Position numbers and translations under genes: made by a program
Notes under the pieces: model-generated
Told to the model about the DNA's origin: nothing
Database searches by the model: none
Seen by the model: only the letters and a program-made list of their open reading frames with translations
In this document: positions 41,000 to 48,711 of the stretch, piece after piece
How positions within the stretch are numbered: position 1 is the stretch's first letter
How the letters are laid out: each line of letters opens with the position of its first letter
DNA from: Bauldia sp.
GTDB taxonomy: Bacteria; Pseudomonadota; Alphaproteobacteria; Rhizobiales; Kaistiaceae
Assembly: GCA_037200845.1 (NCBI GenBank)
Contig: JBBCGQ010000001.1
Coordinates: 2,046,001-2,110,000, forward strand
Reading direction: 5' to 3'
Length of the DNA stretch: 64,000 nt

Positions 41000-41983
41000 T
41001 CATCCCGCCAGCGCGCGGGCGATTGCGGCGCGGTCCATCGTGCGCAGCCCGATGACCACGAGGCCCGATGCCGTGGCGCCCGGCGCGAAGGCGACCTCGA
41101 CGCGCGGGCCGACGGCCTGCACGACCGCGGGCGCCGCCTTGCCGGCGATGGCGACGCGACCCTTGACGCGCAACACGCCGGGCAGCGTCAGCGCGTCGAG
41201 CACGCGCGCCTTCAGCGTATCGAGCGACGGGGCAACCGGGACCGGCACGACGATGGAGTCGAAGTCGTCATGGTCGTGCTCCTCGCCCTCGAGGTCGTGG
41301 TGGCTCTCGCGGCCGCCCATGTCGTCTTCCGCCGAAGCGGCGATGCCGAACAGCATGTCGGCCGGCGCGCCACGGCCGTTGACGACGCTGGTGCCCGCCC
41401 GCGCTTCGCGCTTCACGAGCGCCGTCGTCTCGGCAAAAGATTCGGCCGAGACGAGATCGGACTTACTGATGACGATCAGGTCGGCGCAGCGGAGCTGGTC
41501 CTCGAACAATTCCTCGATCGGGTCGTCGTGGTTAGCGACGGCCGTCTCCGGCACGAACCGTCCGGCGGCAACCGCGGCCGCATCGACGACCGTGACGACG
41601 CCGTCGACCGTGACGCGATGCTTCACACCCGGCCACGCGAAGGCGCGGACCAGCGGCTGCGGCAGCGCGAGGCCGGAGGTCTCGATGACGATGTGCTCGG
41701 GCGCCGGATCGCGCGCCAGCAGCTTCTCGATGGTCGGCAAGAATTCGTCGGCAACGGTGCAGCAGATGCATCCGTTGGTGAGTTCGATGATCTCGTCCGG
41801 ACGATGATCGTCGTCGCAGTCGGCGATGAGCGCCCCGTCGAAGCCCATGTCGCCGAATTCGTTGACGATGATGGCGATGCGCCGGCCCTTGGCGCGCGCG
41901 ATGAGATCGCGGATCAGGGTCGTCTTCCCGGCGCCGAGGAAGCCGGTGACGATGGTCGCGGGAATGCGGGCGGGAGCGTTCAT
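41000..41983 (-). CDS. cobW: Cobalamin biosynthesis GTPase CobW
   Basis: CobW (327 aa), a COG0523 G3E-family GTPase and metal chaperone thought to supply Co2+ to the CobNST chelatase. Walker A is GFLGAGKTTL (14-23). The metal-binding CxCC motif is Cys71, Cys73, Cys74 (GCICCT), and a His/Asp-rich stretch (about 230-246) may also bind metal. SKSD is the guanine-specificity motif. Its ATG overlaps the cobU stop. CobW next to cobN is the classic arrangement in aerobic B12 producers. Confidence 0.97.
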   Translation of the reverse strand: MNAPARIPATIVTGFLGAGKTTLIRDLIARAKGRRIAIIVNEFGDMGFDGALIADCDDDHRPDEIIELTNGCICCTVADEFLPTIEKLLARDPAPEHIVIETSGLALPQPLVRAFAWPGVKHRVTVDGVVTVVDAAAVAAGRFVPETAVANHDDPIEELFEDQLRCADLIVISKSDLVSAESFAETTALVKREARAGTSVVNGRGAPADMLFGIAASAEDDMGGRESHHDLEGEEHDHDDFDSIVVPVPVAPSLDTLKARVLDALTLPGVLRVKGRVAIAGKAAPAVVQAVGPRVEVAFAPGATASGLVVIGLRTMDRAAIARALAG

Positions 41984-42528
41984 ATCTCTGCGGCTTCCGT
42001 GTTTGTCTGTTCAGCCTTGAGCACGAGCGGCAGGCCGGCCGCGACGAGCACGACTCGATCGACGACCGCCGCCACCCGCTGGTTGACCGTGCCCAGCGCA
42101 TCGGCGAACCGCCGCGACAGGCGGTCGCCCGGAATGACGCCGAGGCCGACCTCGCCGCTGACCAGCACGACCGGCCCGGCGACCTCGGTGAGCGCATCGA
42201 GCAGCCCCGCGGTTTCGTCTTCGATGTTGTGTTCCGCCATCATCAGGTTGCTCACCCACAGCGTCAGGCAGTCGACGAGAACGTGGTAGCCCGCGCCGGT
42301 CTCGCGTTTCAGCGCACCCGCGAGGTCGAGCGGCGCCTCGACCGTGCGCCATTGTTCGCCGCGCCGCGCGCGGTGCATGCCGATGCGCTCCGCCATCTCC
42401 GCATCGCCCGCCGCGGCGGTGGCGAGATAGACCGGTGCGCGACCGCTCGCGATGACGAGCTCCTCCGCGTACCGGCTTTTGCCCGACCGCTGGCCGCCGA
42501 GCACGAGAGTGCGGCCGGCGGTCGCCAT
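41980..42528 (-). CDS. cobU: Adenosylcobinamide kinase / guanylyltransferase
   Basis: CobU/CobP (182 aa), which phosphorylates adenosylcobinamide and transfers GMP from GTP to make adenosylcobinamide-GDP. LVLGGQRSGKSRYAEELV contains the P-loop (10-19); YLATAAAGDAEMAERI, HRARRGEQWRTVEAP (with the guanylylated His region) and VLVDCLTLWVSNL follow. The ATG at 42528 was chosen because it gives the standard length; it is two bases past the cbtA stop. Confidence 0.96.
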   Translation of the reverse strand: MATAGRTLVLGGQRSGKSRYAEELVIASGRAPVYLATAAAGDAEMAERIGMHRARRGEQWRTVEAPLDLAGALKRETGAGYHVLVDCLTLWVSNLMMAEHNIEDETAGLLDALTEVAGPVVLVSGEVGLGVIPGDRLSRRFADALGTVNQRVAAVVDRVVLVAAGLPLVLKAEQTNTEAAEI

Positions 42529-42530
42529 CG

Positions 42531-43301
42531 TCAGGCGCGCGTCAGGCTTCGCTGCGTCAGCGCGCCGAAGGCGAGGCCGAGCGTCGTCCACAGCACCGCC
42601 TGCGTGCCGAGCGACGCGATGCGGAACTGCCAGAGCAGCGAAGCTGGGAAACCTTCCGGCACCTCGTTGATCGCGGGCAGTACGAGCATCGAGATCGCCG
42701 CCACGACGACGAACGTGGCGCCGCCGACGAGCGTCGCATTCCACGTCCCCAGCGAACGGATGAGCTGGCTGCGGACGTAAACGGCGAGCGCGACGGCAAC
42801 AATCGAAGCCGCCAGCATCCCGAAGAACAGCCACGTGCGGTAGCCGATCGTCTCGCCGTTGCCGACCGACGGCGGGTTCGCCGGATACTTGATGTCGGGT
42901 ACGACGATCAGCACGACGAAGCCAAGGAGCGCCAGCAGCGCGGCGAGCGCCCGCGGGTCGGCCGGGCCGAAGCGGCCGTAGGCGAAGGCGAAGACCAGCG
43001 CGAAGATCCCGCCGAACGCCGCGCTATAGAGCACGACGCCGGTGAACAGGCCGATGCCGGCCTGGGTCGGGCGACTGACCAGACCGACCTCCTCGGCGTG
43101 ATCGGCCGGCATGGCCGCCTCGGCCGCCATCGACATATCGACCGGCGTGGAAGCATTGGCCGGTTCGGCCGAATGCATCGATTCCTCGAAGCCGATCGCC
43201 GAATCGACGCGCGGCTCGCCGAATACCTTGGCGAAACCGAAGGCAAGAATGCCGGCGAAGACGCCGACGAGCATGCCGCGGAGAAGCAGATTTCCGATCA
43301 T
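42531..43301 (-). CDS. cbtA: Cobalt transporter subunit CbtA
   Basis: CbtA (256 aa), predicted membrane cobalt importer encoded under B12 riboswitches. Hydrophobic segments at about 5-27, 85-110, 118-138, 155-180, 190-212 and 225-248 are compatible with five or six helices. MIGNLLLRGMLVGVFAGILA and VVPDIKYPANPPSVGN are characteristic. The His/Met-rich region near residues 40-70 could bind metal in the periplasm. It follows cbtB after 13 bases. Confidence 0.93.
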   Translation of the reverse strand: MIGNLLLRGMLVGVFAGILAFGFAKVFGEPRVDSAIGFEESMHSAEPANASTPVDMSMAAEAAMPADHAEEVGLVSRPTQAGIGLFTGVVLYSAAFGGIFALVFAFAYGRFGPADPRALAALLALLGFVVLIVVPDIKYPANPPSVGNGETIGYRTWLFFGMLAASIVAVALAVYVRSQLIRSLGTWNATLVGGATFVVVAAISMLVLPAINEVPEGFPASLLWQFRIASLGTQAVLWTTLGLAFGALTQRSLTRA

Positions 43302-43314
43302 CTCCCGCGCTCCG

Positions 43315-43524
43315 CTAGTGGCAGGGGAAGCCGAGGAGATGGCGCCCGTCATGCACGAATTCGTGCACATACATGCCCGAGAAAATCGCCATCGCGCCTT
43401 CTTCGACGCCGACGAAATAGATGGCGATGAGGGCGAGAAGGCCGGCGAAGATGGCCCAGGGGATGATCTGGCGAACGGGAATGGCAACCGGCTGAACTGC
43501 CGGCGCAAAAGCGACGTGTGTCAT
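43315..43524 (-). CDS. cbtB: Cobalt transporter subunit CbtB
   Basis: CbtB (69 aa), the small one-helix partner of CbtA. Transmembrane helix at about 20-40, followed by the conserved C-terminal EFVHDGRHLLGFPCH, whose histidines are proposed metal ligands. It is the first gene of the long cobalt/cobalamin operon and has an AAGGAGG ribosome-binding site (43534-43540) abutting a small hairpin, directly downstream of a cobalamin riboswitch. Confidence 0.96.
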   Translation of the reverse strand: MTHVAFAPAVQPVAIPVRQIIPWAIFAGLLALIAIYFVGVEEGAMAIFSGMYVHEFVHDGRHLLGFPCH

Positions 43525-43569
43525 CGTGGTTTTCCTCCTTGGGATGACGCGTCCCAGTCGAGCGCAATC

Positions 43570-43695
43570 AGTCCGCGGGGAGGGTCTGACTTTCGCTTCG
43601 GCAACCTGCCTTGGCGATTACAGTGGCGCGACCGTGCCGGACTCACACCGGCTTCCGCACCCGCGAATTTGCATCTAGACCATGCGGGCACCGGC
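43570..43695 (-). promoter_or_regulatory. Cobalamin riboswitch upstream of cbtB
   Basis: The minus strand contains, in order, GGTGCCCGC, GCGGGTGCGGAAGCCGGTG, AGTCCGGCACGGTCGCGCC, ACTGTAATCG, GGCAGG and AAGTCAGACCC: the conserved core of the cobalamin aptamer. CCCTCC at its 3' end could pair with the AAGGAGG ribosome-binding site of cbtB, and TGGGA/TCCCA (43540-43556) forms a hairpin beside it, suggesting control of translation. Ligand binding should repress cobalt uptake and the cob genes downstream. Confidence 0.92.
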
Positions 43696-43719
43696 GGGGC
43701 GTTGTCAATTGCGCGCGCG

Positions 43720-44280
43720 ATGATCCGACTGACATTTGTCTGCACCGCATCGACCGCCGCGACGCGGCGCGCGGCCTTTCCGCTGGACGAGCCGCTCGAC
43801 AAATTCGGCGCCGCGGAAGCGCGCGCGTTGTCGCTGATCCCCGCGTTTCGCACGCCGCCGCAGCACGCGCTGACGAGCCCGGCGCTCCGCGCGCGGCAGA
43901 CGGCGGAGTTGTTGCGCGTCGATGCGACGCCGGACGCGGCGCTACGCGATCTCGACTACGGACGCTGGTCGGGAAAGACGATGGCCGAGATCGGCGCGGC
44001 CGAGCAGGACGCCGTCGCCGCGTGGCTGAGCGATCCCAGCGCCGCGCCGCACGGCGGCGAGTCGATCGCCGCGCTGTTCGATCGCGTGCGCGGATTTCTC
44101 GGCGGCCTCGGCGACGGCACGACCGTCGCCGTGACTCATGTCCCGGTGATCCGCGCGGCCGTCGCGATCGTGCTCGATGCGCCGCTTTCGTCATTCTGGA
44201 AAATCGACATCGCGCCGCTCGCCCGCGCAGCGCTGCACGGCGAGGCCGGACGCTGGCGGCTCAGATCTATTTCGGACTGA
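43720..44280 (+). CDS. Histidine phosphatase superfamily protein lacking the catalytic RHG motif
   Basis: A 186-residue member of the phosphoglycerate-mutase-like (histidine phosphatase) superfamily. TSPALRARQTAELL, LRDLDYGRWSGKTMAEI, HGGESIAALFDRVRGFL and VAVTHVPVIRAAV follow the fold in order. At the N-terminus the expected catalytic His (RHG, or CHA as I recall for related alphaproteobacterial proteins) is replaced: the sequence reads FVCTASTAATR. It is divergent from the riboswitch-cbtB unit. Placement beside cobalt genes may point to a role near alpha-ribazole phosphatase, but the missing His makes catalysis doubtful. Confidence 0.8.
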   Translation: MIRLTFVCTASTAATRRAAFPLDEPLDKFGAAEARALSLIPAFRTPPQHALTSPALRARQTAELLRVDATPDAALRDLDYGRWSGKTMAEIGAAEQDAVAAWLSDPSAAPHGGESIAALFDRVRGFLGGLGDGTTVAVTHVPVIRAAVAIVLDAPLSSFWKIDIAPLARAALHGEAGRWRLRSISD

Positions 44281-44539
44281 CCGAGGCGGCCGGCTTCGCC
44301 CGCGCCTTGCGGCCCTTCCACCAGCCGACCACCGCCACCCCGACGCGCCGGTTGAAGCGGCGTATCGGCGCACTGTCGGAGGCGAGCACCAGAAGCCCCA
44401 GCGGCACCATCCAGTATCCGAGAATCGGCAGCCAGCCGAATAGGCCGCCGGCCAGCACCAGGGCGACACCGAGCCCGATGCGCACGAATCTATTGCGTGG
44501 CAGATCAAGCGAAATACGGCCGAGGCGAACCTTGGGCAC
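44267..44539 (-). CDS. Small conserved membrane protein
   Basis: A 90-residue protein with one long or two short hydrophobic helices (about 20-60), containing GGLFGWLPILGYWMVPLGLL, and a basic C-terminal tail (WWKGRKARAK). It resembles a family of small inner-membrane proteins in Hyphomicrobiales with no known function. The GTG at 44539 is preferred: a GAGGGA ribosome-binding site is nearby and the N-terminus then reads VPKVRLGRISLDLPR. The 3' end overlaps the convergent phosphatase-like gene by 14 bases. Confidence 0.7.
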   Translation of the reverse strand: MPKVRLGRISLDLPRNRFVRIGLGVALVLAGGLFGWLPILGYWMVPLGLLVLASDSAPIRRFNRRVGVAVVGWWKGRKARAKPAASVSPK

Positions 44540-44668
44540 GGGAATCCCTCGCGATGGTTGCGAGGAGAAGATGGGGCTGCGATGTGACATCCGCAATAAT
44601 CATCGGTTCGGAAAGGCGCCGTTGTCCTTTGCAAGCACGGAAGGGCTTTGCTAAGAGGTGCGCCGCGA

Positions 44669-44744
44669 TCCCCGGTAGCTCAGTTGGTAGAGCATTCGAC
44701 TGTTAATCGAATGGTCGCTGGTTCGAGTCCAGCCCGGGGAGCCA
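44669..44744 (+). tRNA. tRNA-Asn (anticodon GTT)
   Basis: 76-nt cloverleaf: acceptor TCCCCGG/CCGGGGA, anticodon loop CTGTTAA, TψC arm GCTGGTTCGAGTCCAGC, encoded CCA. Confidence 0.98.
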
Positions 44745-44842
44745 GTTTCACGAGTACCGACCAGGCCTCAATCGGTGGTAGACTGACGTTTACCCAAGAC
44801 CGGCTGGCGGCGGTTGAATTAGGTGACCACAGGAGATCTTAG

Positions 44843-45196
44843 GTGTCACAAACCAACGGAAATAGTCAGGGCGGCGGTAGCCGTACGATCATCTACATCA
44901 TCGTCGCCATTATCGTGCTGGTGGTGATTTACTTCGGCGCGAAGAACTTCATGGGCTCGGCTCCGACGCCGCCTGCCGCAGTCGACACGACCACGCCGCC
45001 GGCCATGGCTCCGGCCCCCGCTCCGGACGCGACCGCGCCGCCGGCGATGGCCCCCGCCCCGGCTCCGGACGCAACCGCGCCGGCTCCGGCTCCGGATGCG
45101 ACCGCCCCGGCTCCTGCCCCGGCGCCCGCGCCGGATGCAACGGCCCCCGCGCCCGCCCCGGACGCGACCACGCCGCCGGCGACCACGACGCCGTAG
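44843..45196 (+). CDS. Membrane-anchored Ala/Pro-rich repeat protein
   Basis: A 117-residue protein of unknown function starting at GTG, with an AGGAGA ribosome-binding site. Residues 1-13 are polar (Gly/Asn/Gln/Ser), 14-33 form a single transmembrane helix (IIYIIVAIIVLVVIYFGA), and the rest is repeats of a PAPAPDATA-type unit (five to six copies) rich in Ala, Pro, Asp and Thr. Topology is probably N-in with an extended periplasmic tail, a possible spacer reaching into the cell wall. It has its own terminator. Confidence 0.75.
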   Translation: MSQTNGNSQGGGSRTIIYIIVAIIVLVVIYFGAKNFMGSAPTPPAAVDTTTPPAMAPAPAPDATAPPAMAPAPAPDATAPAPAPDATAPAPAPAPAPDATAPAPAPDATTPPATTTP

Positions 45197-45219
45197 CGCA
45201 GTCGGAATTTCACGCTTCG

Positions 45220-45259
45220 CGCCTCGCCCGTTTCACGACGGGCGGGGCGTTTTCTTTTT
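45220..45259 (+). terminator. Rho-independent terminator after the Ala/Pro-repeat protein gene
   Basis: Twelve-base stem (45220-45231 with 45238-45249, one T-G pair), six-base loop and TTTTCTTTTT tail. Confidence 0.93.
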
Positions 45260-45366
45260 CAGGCCGTCGCATCGCGCGGGCGGCTTAACCCTAACCTTTG
45301 ATTTCCGAATCGAATTGACGCGTCCCGCGGCGCGCCGCCCTAGGATATTGGCCGGGCGGCAAGGAA

Positions 45367-46407
45367 ATGCGGGTCGCGAAAATGACGTCGGACGAGCAGC
45401 GCGTAGCCTGGGTCGATTACGCCAAGGGCTTCTGCATCATCATGGTCGTCATGATGCACTCGACGCTGGGCGTCGAGAAGGCCGCCGACGCGACCGGCTG
45501 GATGACCTACGTCGTCGCCTTCGCCAAGCCCTTCCGCATGCCGGACTTCTTCATGATCTCGGGCCTGTTCCTGGCGCGCGTCATCGACCGCGACTGGCGC
45601 ACCTACCTCGACAAGAAGGTCGTCCACTTCGGCTACTTCTACGTCCTCTGGCTGACCATCCAGTTCATCTTCAAGGCGCCGGGCATTGCCGCAGACGGCG
45701 GCGTCGCCACGGTCGCGCAGCAATACGCGCTGGCCTTCATCGATCCGTTCGGCACCATCTGGTTCATCTATCTCCTGCCGATCTTCTTCGTGCTGGTGAA
45801 ACTCACGAAGCGCGTGCCGTGGCCGGTCATCTGGCTGGCCGGCGCCGCGCTCCAGGTCGCCAACGTCCAGACCGGCTGGGTCATCCCCGACGAGTTCGCG
45901 GCGCGCTTCGTCTATTTCTATTCCGGCTACATCTTCGCCCCGCATATCTTCCGTTTCGCCGCCACCGTGTCGAAGCACGGCTGGGCGGCGGTGACATATC
46001 TCGTCGTCTGGGCGGCGATCGAAGCCTTCGCCGTGTTCGGCGGCTACTCCGAGCTCCCCGGCATCGGGCTGATCCTGGGCTTCGTCGGCGCCATCGCGGT
46101 GGTGACGCTGTCGACGGTGCTGGCCAAGACCGACTGGATGGCGGCGGTGCGCTATTGCGGCAAGCACTCCATCGTCATCTACCTCGCATTCTTCCTGCCG
46201 ATGGCGGCCTCGCGCACGCTGCTGCTCAGGACCGGGATCATCCCCGACCTCGGCACGGTGTCGCTGATCGTCACGGCCTGCGGCGTCGTCTTCCCGCTGC
46301 TGCTGTTCTGGGTCGTGCGCGGGACCGGCGCCCGCTTCCTGTTCGAGCGGCCGGCATGGGCGCACATCGATGTGCCGCGGCGTAGCGTGATGGTGCCGGC
46401 GGAATAG
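45367..46407 (+). CDS. Acyltransferase-3 family membrane protein
   Basis: A 346-residue polytopic membrane protein of the acyltransferase-3 type (similar to the YcfT/COG4763 group). VAWVDYAKGFCIIMVVMMH carries the conserved His31 at the end of the first helix; RMPDFFMISGLFLAR and a following basic loop are also typical. About ten helices are present. Such proteins O-acylate surface sugars or act on lipids at the periplasmic face; the acceptor here is unknown. ATG at 45367 or 45382 is possible. Flanked by a terminator upstream and a repeat region downstream. Confidence 0.85.
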   Translation: MRVAKMTSDEQRVAWVDYAKGFCIIMVVMMHSTLGVEKAADATGWMTYVVAFAKPFRMPDFFMISGLFLARVIDRDWRTYLDKKVVHFGYFYVLWLTIQFIFKAPGIAADGGVATVAQQYALAFIDPFGTIWFIYLLPIFFVLVKLTKRVPWPVIWLAGAALQVANVQTGWVIPDEFAARFVYFYSGYIFAPHIFRFAATVSKHGWAAVTYLVVWAAIEAFAVFGGYSELPGIGLILGFVGAIAVVTLSTVLAKTDWMAAVRYCGKHSIVIYLAFFLPMAASRTLLLRTGIIPDLGTVSLIVTACGVVFPLLLFWVVRGTGARFLFERPAWAHIDVPRRSVMVPAE

Positions 46408-46464
46408 TGCGACTCGGGGACGCGGAACCCCATCCACCTGCCCGGAACGGGGAGGAATGGGAGT

Positions 46465-46545
46465 TTGCTGCGTCCCCTCCGCTTATCCCTCCCCCTTGCG
46501 GGGAGGGGGGACCACGGCAAGCGGTGGTGGGTGGGGCACGGCCTC
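46465..46545. repeat. Dispersed repeat (family B) between the acyltransferase gene and cysK
   Basis: Contains CCCTCCCC/GGGGAGGG (46487-46507) and an ACCAC/GTGGT hairpin followed by GGGTGGGGCACG. The reverse complement of its right half matches the repeat at 51786-51831 (GTGCCCCACCCACCA and GGTCCCCCCTCCCC blocks), with different loop sequences. Confidence 0.65.
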
Positions 46546-46621
46546 GCCTCATTCCCCATCTCCCCAACTTCGCAATGCCCAATGCCTTGATGCCCCCACC
46601 CGCGCCGAATAGCTTCCCCCC

Positions 46622-47665
46622 ATGCAGATCAACCCATCCGTCGTCGATGCCATCGGCAACACGCCGCTGATCCGGCTTCGCCGCGCTTCGGAGGCGACCG
46701 GCTGCGAGATCCTCGGCAAGGCCGAGTTTCTCAATCCCGGCCAGTCCGTGAAGGACCGCCCGGCGCGCCAGATGGTGCTGGCAGCGGAAGCCGCCGGCAC
46801 GCTGAAGCCCGGCGGCCTGATCGTGGAAGGCACCGCCGGCAACACTGGCATCGGCCTGGCCCTGGTCGCCGCGGCGCGCGGCTATCGCACGCTGATCGTC
46901 ATTCCCGACACGCAGAGCCAGGAAAAGAAGGACACGCTGCGCCTCGCCGGCGCGACGCTGGTCGAGGTGCCGGCGAAGCCCTACACCGACCCCGACAACT
47001 ACCAGCACGTCGCCCGCCGCCTCGCCGACCAGTTCCGCAAGAGCGAGCCGAACGGCGTGCTCTTCGCCGACCAGTGGAACAACCTCGAGAATGCCCGCGC
47101 GCACGAACTGACCACCGGCCCGGAAATCTGGGCCCAGACCGACGGCAAGGTCGACGCCTTCATCTGCTCGGTCGGCACCGGCGGCACGCTCGCCGGCAAC
47201 GCCGCTTATCTGCGCAAGCAGAAGCCGAACATCGTCATCGGCTGCGCCGACCCCGACGGCGCCGGCATGTTCAACCTGTTCACCACCGGCGAGGCGAAGG
47301 CAACGCCGGGCACTTCGATCACCGAGGGCATCGGCCTCAACCGCTCGACGCCGATCGTCGGCCCGGTCAAGGTCGACAAGGCCTACGTCATCCCGGACAG
47401 CGAAGCGGTGCCCGCCGTCTTTGATCTCGCCGAGCACGAGGGCCTGCTGCTCGGCGGCTCGTCCGGCGTCAACATCGCCGGCGCCATCCGCCTCGCCCGC
47501 GATCTCGGCCCGGGCAAGACCATCGTGACGATCCTCGCCGACGGCGGCATGCGCTACCAGTCGAAGCTCTACAACCCGGAATTCCTGCGCGCCCACAAGC
47601 TGCCGGCACCCGCCTGGCTGACGCGGCAGGACGACGTCCGCGTACCCTTCGCCGCGACGGTCTGA
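46622..47665 (+). CDS. cysK: Cysteine synthase A (O-acetylserine sulfhydrylase)
   Basis: CysK (347 aa), a fold-type II PLP enzyme making cysteine from O-acetylserine and sulfide. Lys44 in NPGQSVKDRPAR binds PLP; GTAGNTGIG (70-78) is the substrate loop, and SVGTGGTLAGN cups the phosphate. The protein is about 30 residues longer than E. coli CysK, mainly at the C-terminus. Followed after about 60 bases by the alaX gene on the same strand. A sulfur-metabolism theme continues with sseA and metC nearby. Confidence 0.95.
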   Translation: MQINPSVVDAIGNTPLIRLRRASEATGCEILGKAEFLNPGQSVKDRPARQMVLAAEAAGTLKPGGLIVEGTAGNTGIGLALVAAARGYRTLIVIPDTQSQEKKDTLRLAGATLVEVPAKPYTDPDNYQHVARRLADQFRKSEPNGVLFADQWNNLENARAHELTTGPEIWAQTDGKVDAFICSVGTGGTLAGNAAYLRKQKPNIVIGCADPDGAGMFNLFTTGEAKATPGTSITEGIGLNRSTPIVGPVKVDKAYVIPDSEAVPAVFDLAEHEGLLLGGSSGVNIAGAIRLARDLGPGKTIVTILADGGMRYQSKLYNPEFLRAHKLPAPAWLTRQDDVRVPFAATV

Positions 47666-47722
47666 CACTCCGCCCCCAAGCGGAGGCTGTTGAGGCACCA
47701 TCGAAACCGGCTAGGATCGGGC

Positions 47723-48436
47723 ATGAGCACCGAACTCCTCTTCCGCGAAGACGCCTACCTCCCCGCCGCCGAGGCGACCGTGATCGCCGTCACCGACCGC
47801 CGCGGCATCGTTCTCGACCGCACCGTCTTCTACGCAACCGGCGGCGGCCAGCCCGGCGACACCGGGCTGCTGGAGAGGCCGGACGGCAACATCTCCATTG
47901 CCACCACCGTCTACGGCGACACCAAGAGCGACATCGTCCACGTGCCCGGCGACGACCAGTCGCTGCCGCAGGTCGGCGAGACGCTGAAGGCAGTCCTCGA
48001 CTGGCCGCGCCGCTACCGCCACATGCGCATCCACACCGGGCTGCACCTGCTGTCGGTCGTGCTCCCCTTCCCCGTCACCGGCGGCTCGATCGGCGCCGAC
48101 GAGGGCCGGCTCGATTTCGACATCGACGGCGAAGTGCCGACCAAGGAGGAGATCGAGGAGCGGCTGAACGCGCTGGTGATGGCTGACCACAAGGTGACCA
48201 CCGAGTGGATCACCGACGACGAGCTGCTCGCCAACCCCGGACTGGTAAAAACGATGAAGGTGAAGCCGCCGATGGGGTCGGGCAAGGTGCGCCTCGTGCG
48301 CATCGGCGACATCGACCTGCAGCCCTGCGGCGGCACGCACGTGCATTCGACGGCTGAGATCGGCAAGCTCGTGATCAGCAAGATCGAAAGCAAAGGCAAA
48401 CAGAACCGCCGCGTCCGCATCAGGTTTGCGGAGTAG
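47723..48436 (+). CDS. alaX: Alanyl-tRNA editing protein AlaX
   Basis: A 237-residue stand-alone editing domain related to AlaRS that hydrolyses mischarged Ser-tRNA(Ala). The zinc-binding residues are His104 and His108 (HTGLH), Cys202 and His206 (CGGTH). The TVFYATGGGQPGDTGLL segment at about 34-50 is the conserved glycine-rich motif. The length matches AlaX-M type proteins. It follows cysK on the same strand. Confidence 0.93.
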   Translation: MSTELLFREDAYLPAAEATVIAVTDRRGIVLDRTVFYATGGGQPGDTGLLERPDGNISIATTVYGDTKSDIVHVPGDDQSLPQVGETLKAVLDWPRRYRHMRIHTGLHLLSVVLPFPVTGGSIGADEGRLDFDIDGEVPTKEEIEERLNALVMADHKVTTEWITDDELLANPGLVKTMKVKPPMGSGKVRLVRIGDIDLQPCGGTHVHSTAEIGKLVISKIESKGKQNRRVRIRFAE

Positions 48437-48505
48437 CCCGCTTTCCTCGGCGAAGGCACGCCGAATGGTCTCCGCCTTCCCGGCGAAGGCGCGGCCGCCA
48501 ACCAA

Positions 48506-48617
48506 CCTCCGCTTTCCCCGCGAAGGCGGGGATCCGGGTGGACAGGAATTCACGGACGAGCGGGGCCGCGCTCCGCTGGTGGCACCTAGGTCCCCGCCTT
48601 CGCGGGGAAAGCGGAGG
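48506..48617. repeat. Palindrome family A copy between alaX and sseA
   Basis: Arms 48506-48540 and 48583-48617 are near-perfect reverse complements with GCTTTCCCCGCGAAGGCGGGG blocks; the 42-base centre is unrelated. A truncated half-copy seems to precede it (48439-48500). Together they fill most of the 275-base gap. Confidence 0.88.
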
Positions 48618-48711
48618 GGAAGCGACACCGGCGCTTTCGTGGCGACGAGCGTAGGAGCTAGGGTGGGCGTCTTCCCTCGAGCACTATTGATCACGGGACA
48701 AGGCACCACCG

